Source: Chiridota heheva
Taxonomy: Eukaryota > Echinodermata > Holothuroidea > Apodida > Chiridotidae
Length of the DNA stretch: 64,000 nt
Direction of reading: 5' to 3'
Assembly (NCBI GenBank): GCA_020152595.1
Contig: JAIGNY010004456.1
Location: 186,001-250,000 of the forward strand
Part shown: piece after piece, positions 59,886-64,000 of the stretch
Position numbering within the stretch: position 1 is the first letter of the stretch
How the letters are laid out: each line of letters begins with the position of its first letter
Translations under genes and position numbers: made by a program
The notes under the pieces: model-generated
Told to the model about the DNA's origin: nothing
Databases searched by the model: none
Seen by the model: the letters and a program-made list of their open reading frames with translations, nothing else

Positions 59886-60210
59886 CAGGTACAGTAGCTC
59901 ACTCGGCTAAACATACAACTGAGATGCTGGAGGTCCCAGGTTCTAGTCTCACCGCAATTTAAGCAGTGATTTTTCCACAGATATACAGAACGATGTACAA
60001 TGATATCAAAGAGGTTTGTCTTCTGCATCTCACCTTCTCCACCTGACCTTTGTGAAAAATTGCCAATGGTTGAGTGGCGCACACCGTCCTTCGGAGGGGA
60101 CGTAAAGCCATTGGTCCTGATGGTAGGAGTTTCACCACCTGCATGATTCTCAGAACACTTCACGAAAAGAGTAGGGTATTAACCCGGTATTCATCCACTT
60201 GCCATCTGGC
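59886..60210 (+). mobile_element. tRNA-derived SINE (family B), plus orientation
   Basis: The head has an A-box-like TAGCTCACTCGG (59895-59906) and a B-box-like GGTTCTAGTCT (59939-59949). The body matches the copy at 56490-56785: CCGTCCTTCGGAGGGGACGT, TCTCAGAACACTTCACGAA, AAAGAGTAGGGT and ATTCATCCACTT. CGGAGGGGACGTAAAGCC resembles TCGGGACGTTAAACC of the family A SINE at 8055. Confidence 0.8.
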
Positions 60211-60310
60211 ACATTCCTATGGTCCATGCTAAAAACAATTCATTGTGACTTACGTATGCTTTTCCTGGCATATGCCTACAGTAAAAGTGAAAAACAAAAC
60301 GAACTTAGCA

Positions 60311-60658
60311 CTGTGCCAAAGCGGTTCTGTTCCAAGTTGGTTCTGTGCCGAGTTGGTTCTGTGCCGAGTTGGTTCTGTGCCGAGTTGGTTCTGTGCCGAG
60401 TTGGTTCTGTGCCGAGTTGGTTCTGTGCCGAGTTGGTTCTGTGCCGAGTTGGCTCTGTGCCGAGTTGGCTCTGTGCCGAGTTGGCTCTGTGCCGAGTTGG
60501 CTCTGTGCCGAGTTGGCTCTGTGCCGAGTTGGCTCTGTGCCGAGTTGGCTCTGTGCCGAGTTGGCTCTGTGCCGAGTTGGCTCTGTGCCGAGTTGGCTCT
60601 GTGCCGAGTTGGCTCTGTGCCGAGTTGGCTCTGTGCCGAGTTGGCTCTGTGCCGAGTT
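60311..60658. repeat. 16-bp minisatellite in two homogeneous blocks
   Basis: The unit is CTGTGCCGAGTTGG(T/C)T. Two decayed units (60311-60342) and six T-type units (60343-60438) are followed by about 14 C-type units to 60658. Sixteen is not a multiple of three, so all frames cycle and stay open on both strands; the repetitive proteins are artefacts. Single decayed units occur in inverted form at 58758-58790 and near 58905. Confidence 0.95.
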
Positions 60659-61092
60659 GACCTTTTTCAATAGGCATGCGTTCATGCCATAGATTTGGGC
60701 ATGAATATTTGTGCTTGGTCAATGTATATGACGTCAAAGTCAAAAGCTTCTGCTACATGAAGGACCTCGAGAAACGAAGGCGAGTATCACAATTTTGGAC
60801 CTTAAGAGCACTACTAGATGGGTACCTGAAATTAATACATTAAGTAAATAAACAAATGCATTTAAAATGTTTCAAAACTTCCAAAAACAATCAAGGAACT
60901 AGCTTGATAATTCTGCTGCACACAGCCTGCAAGTCATGACACCAACAAATTTTAAAGCTAGAATTTCTTGAACTGCAGTTATTAGCATCATAAAATTACC
61001 AGCTGAGTTATATATTAATATAAGCCCTTTAATTTTTCACAGACTAATTGACTAATTTTGTGAGGTAATTTTCAATTGTTGTTCTGTTCCAG

Positions 61093-61191
61093 GCATATGG
61101 AATTGTATGGAAGGCCATTGACAGAAAAACAGGAGAGGTTGTGGCCTTGAAAAAGATCTTTGATGCTTTTAGAAATCAGACTGATGCCCAG
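61093..61191 (+). CDS. MAPK15: MAPK15 (ERK7/8), coding exon 2
   Basis: 99 bp, phase 0 at both ends, acceptor TTCTGTTCCAG and donor GTGAGC. The 33 residues begin [20 protein letters not shown] and continue [18 protein letters not shown] completes the glycine-rich ATP loop begun in exon 1 (GKG). The first Lys of VVALKK is the ATP-anchoring lysine. KKIFDAF.N.TDAQ is diagnostic of the ERK7/8 subfamily as against ERK1/2, p38 or JNK. The next exon, expected to start near RTFREI, is not found before 64000. The gene is cut by the window edge, not visibly broken. Confidence 0.95.
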
Positions 61192-61444
61192 GTGAGCTTT
61201 AAGGTTTTGTTTCATTTTCTCCCTTTCTCAATACAAGTAGTTGGGCCCTTTCATGTGCAGCACAGCTATAATTCATCACACTTTAGTAATTTTACCCATT
61301 GCCTATTTATTGTGAAAAGTAAACTAGTATTTATAGTAGCTTCACACCAATTGCAAGTTTTCAGAACAAGAGGATAGAAGTAGAGCATGAATATTTACTG
61401 ATTTTATCAAACATGTAGATGCAAAAAATGTGAACATTTTGTTA

Positions 61445-61680
61445 TTACTCGGGTTTAGTACCGTAACTTTCGGAAGTACACTTAAGTAACTCAAAAATGA
61501 TGCCAAGTCCCTTAAATTATTCACTCTCCATGTTCAATTAACCGGAATCAATGGAATTCTGCTTTATTATTTTTAAAATATGAATCACCATTTTAATCGA
61601 AAATGTGTATGAAAATTTTGTTTAGGAGTAAGAGAACAGTTCCTTCAATTTCATTTCCTTATAGAGGTTGCATTATAATT
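61445..61680 (+). mobile_element. Fragment of the 1-kb hAT-type family
   Basis: CGGGTTTAGTACCGTAACTT followed by TCGGAAGTACAC aligns with 52767-52795 of the nested element. The later TTCTGCTTTATT, ATGAATCACCATTTTAAT and ATGGAAATT-like phrases align with 52890-52960. Both termini are missing. Confidence 0.6.
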
Positions 61681-63671
61681 TTTTGTCTGGCATATTTGTT
61701 TAAGAAGCCCTAGATTTTTGGCGTATTTTGTAAATTTGCCATCGTATATACAGGGCACTGTGTAATGTACAGAGCACTGCGAGCTAGCGAAGCTTGCAAG
61801 TATTGTTAAGACACACACTTGTGTAGGCCTGACTTGCTAAAGTGAATGAAAATTGTGCTTAAAATACCAAAAACATTAAAAAATCAGACTATTATTATCA
61901 TAGAATAATATTAAGAAAAAGTTATCTCCCAATGAAATTTTGGTTAACAATCCAAAATGAAATGAAAAAAACTTTTGTTTTTCGTATCCAAACTTTCATG
62001 AAATTTTAGTGAACTTTGACCAATTGTCAATGATAATATACTATTGAGATCTCGAACATGCCTACTTCTTTACAGTATAGTAACTTGACTTGCAGATTGT
62101 GATCACTTCACAGATTCACGATCAACACAATACAGGAGGAAAGTAGAATCCTAGCTAATAATATCGTTGACAATTGACAGCCTGCATTCAAAACAACATC
62201 AAAACTTTCACGTACACTGTACAGTGTATGTATAGGGCCTATGTACTAGCCTATATATGTGTTTATGTACAGTACTTGCACGGACATGTTGAATCATTCG
62301 GCCACTGGTCTCATAGATGTGTCATTTTTCTTTTTATTTAAGAGTAATTCAAAATCATTTTTGTGTGAAATAAAACTTTCAATAGCATTAGAGAGGTAAG
62401 ATTTTCATGATTTTCATTTAACTTAATGAAAAACTCTGGTGTAAAATTTCACATGCTATTTCTATATTTTAACGACGCAGGTACAACATGTGTTGTAAAA
62501 GATTTCAGCCATGGCGTAATATACGACAAATTTGTGGTTAACGCGAACCCTGTTTCTTTACCCTTGCACCATCTTATACTATATTATAACCTCATAGCAA
62601 TGCCACAAGACTAACACATCTCTGTACACAGACCAAACAATTAACCATTCATAAATAACCTCTTTTGGCATATCTGACTAATTGTTGAAAGTGCTGTTGA
62701 ACACAAACAAAGAATCCCAAACTCATGCGACTACATGTACTTTAATGTAGTTACTAGGCAGGGGTTGAATTTTAATTTTCACACCAACTATTCCATGGAA
62801 CAGTGCTTTTGTAAAAAACACTCTTCCAGATCAAATTTCACTGTACCAACATTTTCATCAATAAAAAAGCACATTCCTTTCTTTAAATTGAACTTAATAT
62901 ATCCCTTTTTTGTCATAATATACCTGTAAGAGAAACAAGAAATAAATAATAGTTCTAAGTCTGCTGTGCACATGTCAAAATAATAAACCAAGTAAGGGTG
63001 TAAACATATCATATGTCTGGGGGAAAACATAATGGAACTATTGACAGTTGCATTAGTTCACACATGCAAATACAGTATCAGGGATGTAAGTGAGACATAC
63101 AAAATTCTTTTGGAAGATTGTAAATATGTAGCACAAATTATTACATCTTGCAAACGGCGTGGGGAGGTGGGTAAAATTTGATCATACCACGTGCTGGAAA
63201 ATATATTTTCCCAGCAAAAAATAAATAAAAAGGCATTAGGGAGAAAAATGATTTCATGGGGATCTTTAATCGTAAAAATATGCTTCTAACAAAATTTATG
63301 AGCTGATTTGTATATATTATAATGTGTGGGTCAATGGGTAATTCTAACAGCTTCTGGCCGATTATGGAAGTTATACAAGTTACACAGTCAATTTTACCAC
63401 ACCACGTGGTGGGAACCCAAATTTTGTCAAAAAAACATGGGGTCACACGCAAAGTTTATTTTAATGAGGTCTTGCATCTCACTTTAATTTCTCAGAATTA
63501 TCACGCACACATATCATTTTTTCCTAGTTCTTTATTCTACATATGGAGCACTTTTCAAGCAAGCATTAGTATCCCCTACATATATATGCCCTGTTAGTAA
63601 ATAAATCCCCAATTAGGCTTAGCCCAGGGTCCTGGAAGCTGTTATTTTTACAGCTCTGTGGTAAGCCTGAG

Positions 63672-63701
63672 AACTTAACTACCCAGGGAAACTGTTCCCC
63701 A
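63672..63701. repeat. 30-bp imperfect palindrome
   Basis: ACTACCCAGGGAA / TTCCCCAGGTAGT arms with two mismatches around ACTG. It shares a CAGGGA start inside the arm with the palindromes at 7800 and 45241 but has no clear flanking duplication. Confidence 0.4.
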
Positions 63702-63752
63702 GGTAGTACATACTGAAATGCTTTCCACGTGGAACATATACTGACATACTTT

Positions 63753-64000
63753 TAGAGCTGTGAACATGTAGGAATTTTAGTAAACATGTACACGCCAAAA
63801 AGTGAGCATGTATCGTATACACGCATTTAGTACTGTGATTTTCAGAAGTACAACAAAATTGCCTCGATTTACGATGCTAAGTAAAAATATCGTGCAACCA
63901 GTATGGCAAAAGTATTGACCTCATTGCCGAAATAAATGCTGGAATTTTGCTTTTCAAATCGTGAAAAGTGCATTTCTACAGTATAAATTATCATTTTTAT
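63753..64000 (+). mobile_element. Second copy of the 1-kb hAT-type family, cut by window end
   Basis: It starts with the terminal repeat TAGAGCTGTGAACATGTAGG and follows the 52691 copy collinearly: ACATGTACACGCCAAAAAG, ATTTAGTACTGTGATTTTC, AGTATGGCAAAAGTATTGAC, TTTCTACAGTATAAATTATC. The right end lies outside the window. Confidence 0.85.

Larger units (their letters stand above)
47869..61092 (+). other. MAPK15 intron 1 (13.2 kb), filled with mobile elements
   Basis: GT-AG, phase 0, between the two halves of the glycine-rich loop. It contains at least five non-LTR retrotransposon pieces, one hAT-type element, two SINEs and several tandem repeats, all listed separately. Reading frames inside belong to those elements and not to the kinase. 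47869-48140 has no recognised feature. Confidence 0.9.
61192..64000 (+). other. MAPK15 intron 2, incomplete at window end
   Basis: It starts with donor GTGAGC. It contains a fragment of the 1-kb hAT-type family (61445-61680), a start of a second copy (63753 onward) and short inverted repeats at 63632-63660 and 63672-63701. Between 61700 and 63600 nothing coding was recognised. Confidence 0.8.

Noticed and set aside
60199..60743. Several 115-155-residue repetitive proteins
   Set aside because: They come from a 16-bp tandem unit read in all frames on both strands; none has a non-repeat domain.
61200..64000. MAPK15 exon 3
   Set aside because: No RTFREI-type sequence with a splice acceptor was found; the exon must be beyond the window.

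Overview
The window is nuclear DNA from an animal. It is AT-rich, full of microsatellites and transposable-element debris, and its coding exons are small and widely spaced with GT-AG borders. The two recognisable host genes and the repeat types (tRNA-derived SINEs, RTE- and CR1/Jockey-type retrotransposons, non-autonomous hAT elements) fit an invertebrate, plausibly a marine deuterostome such as an echinoderm. That placement is inference; the sequence does not fix the species.

Two protein-kinase genes are present, each only in part, and they diverge from a shared region of about 18 kb. On the minus strand, 29484..29301 and 23828..23735 are the first two coding exons of a Src-family tyrosine kinase: the acylated N-terminus plus unique region, then the first half of the SH3 domain. 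I find no further exon down to position 1. On the plus strand, 47803..47868 and 61093..61191 are the first two coding exons of MAPK15 (ERK7/8). Intron 1 is 13.2 kb, splits the glycine-rich loop, and is packed with retrotransposon fragments.

Left part (1-23 kb): the 3' end of an RNase-H-type non-LTR element; a possible 5.3-kb foldback element (1294-6557); a tRNA-derived SINE at 8.06 kb; a 283-bp tandem duplication; a 36-bp minisatellite with a 7-unit higher-order repeat (13.47-14.55 kb); one copy of a 0.7-kb TIR element; AT microsatellites; and a 1.09-kb hAT-type element with a perfect 8-bp target duplication (19250-20341).

Middle (23-47 kb): the Src-family exons and their intron, which holds four copies of a simple dispersed repeat, one of them interrupted by a SINE with an 11-bp target duplication. 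Then come a 1.75-kb inverted-repeat element, the second 0.7-kb TIR copy, a degenerate non-LTR element (35.9-38.3 kb), a 22-bp minisatellite, and an almost full-length but broken RTE-type element (42.5-45.97 kb, minus). The RTE element carries a 31-bp palindromic micro-insertion.

Right part (47.8-64 kb, inside MAPK15): a chain of non-LTR pieces. One shows a clear three-level nest: a CR1-type element interrupted by an RNase-H-type fragment, itself interrupted by a 1,042-bp hAT-type element, with target duplications at both junction pairs. After it come two copies of a second SINE family in opposite orientation, a 16-bp minisatellite, and two more copies of the same hAT-type family.

I see no operon, CRISPR array, rRNA or intact tRNA gene. 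The most original observations are the short palindromic insertions with 7-bp duplications (7800-7830 and 45241-45271) and the dated nest of transposons in MAPK15 intron 1.
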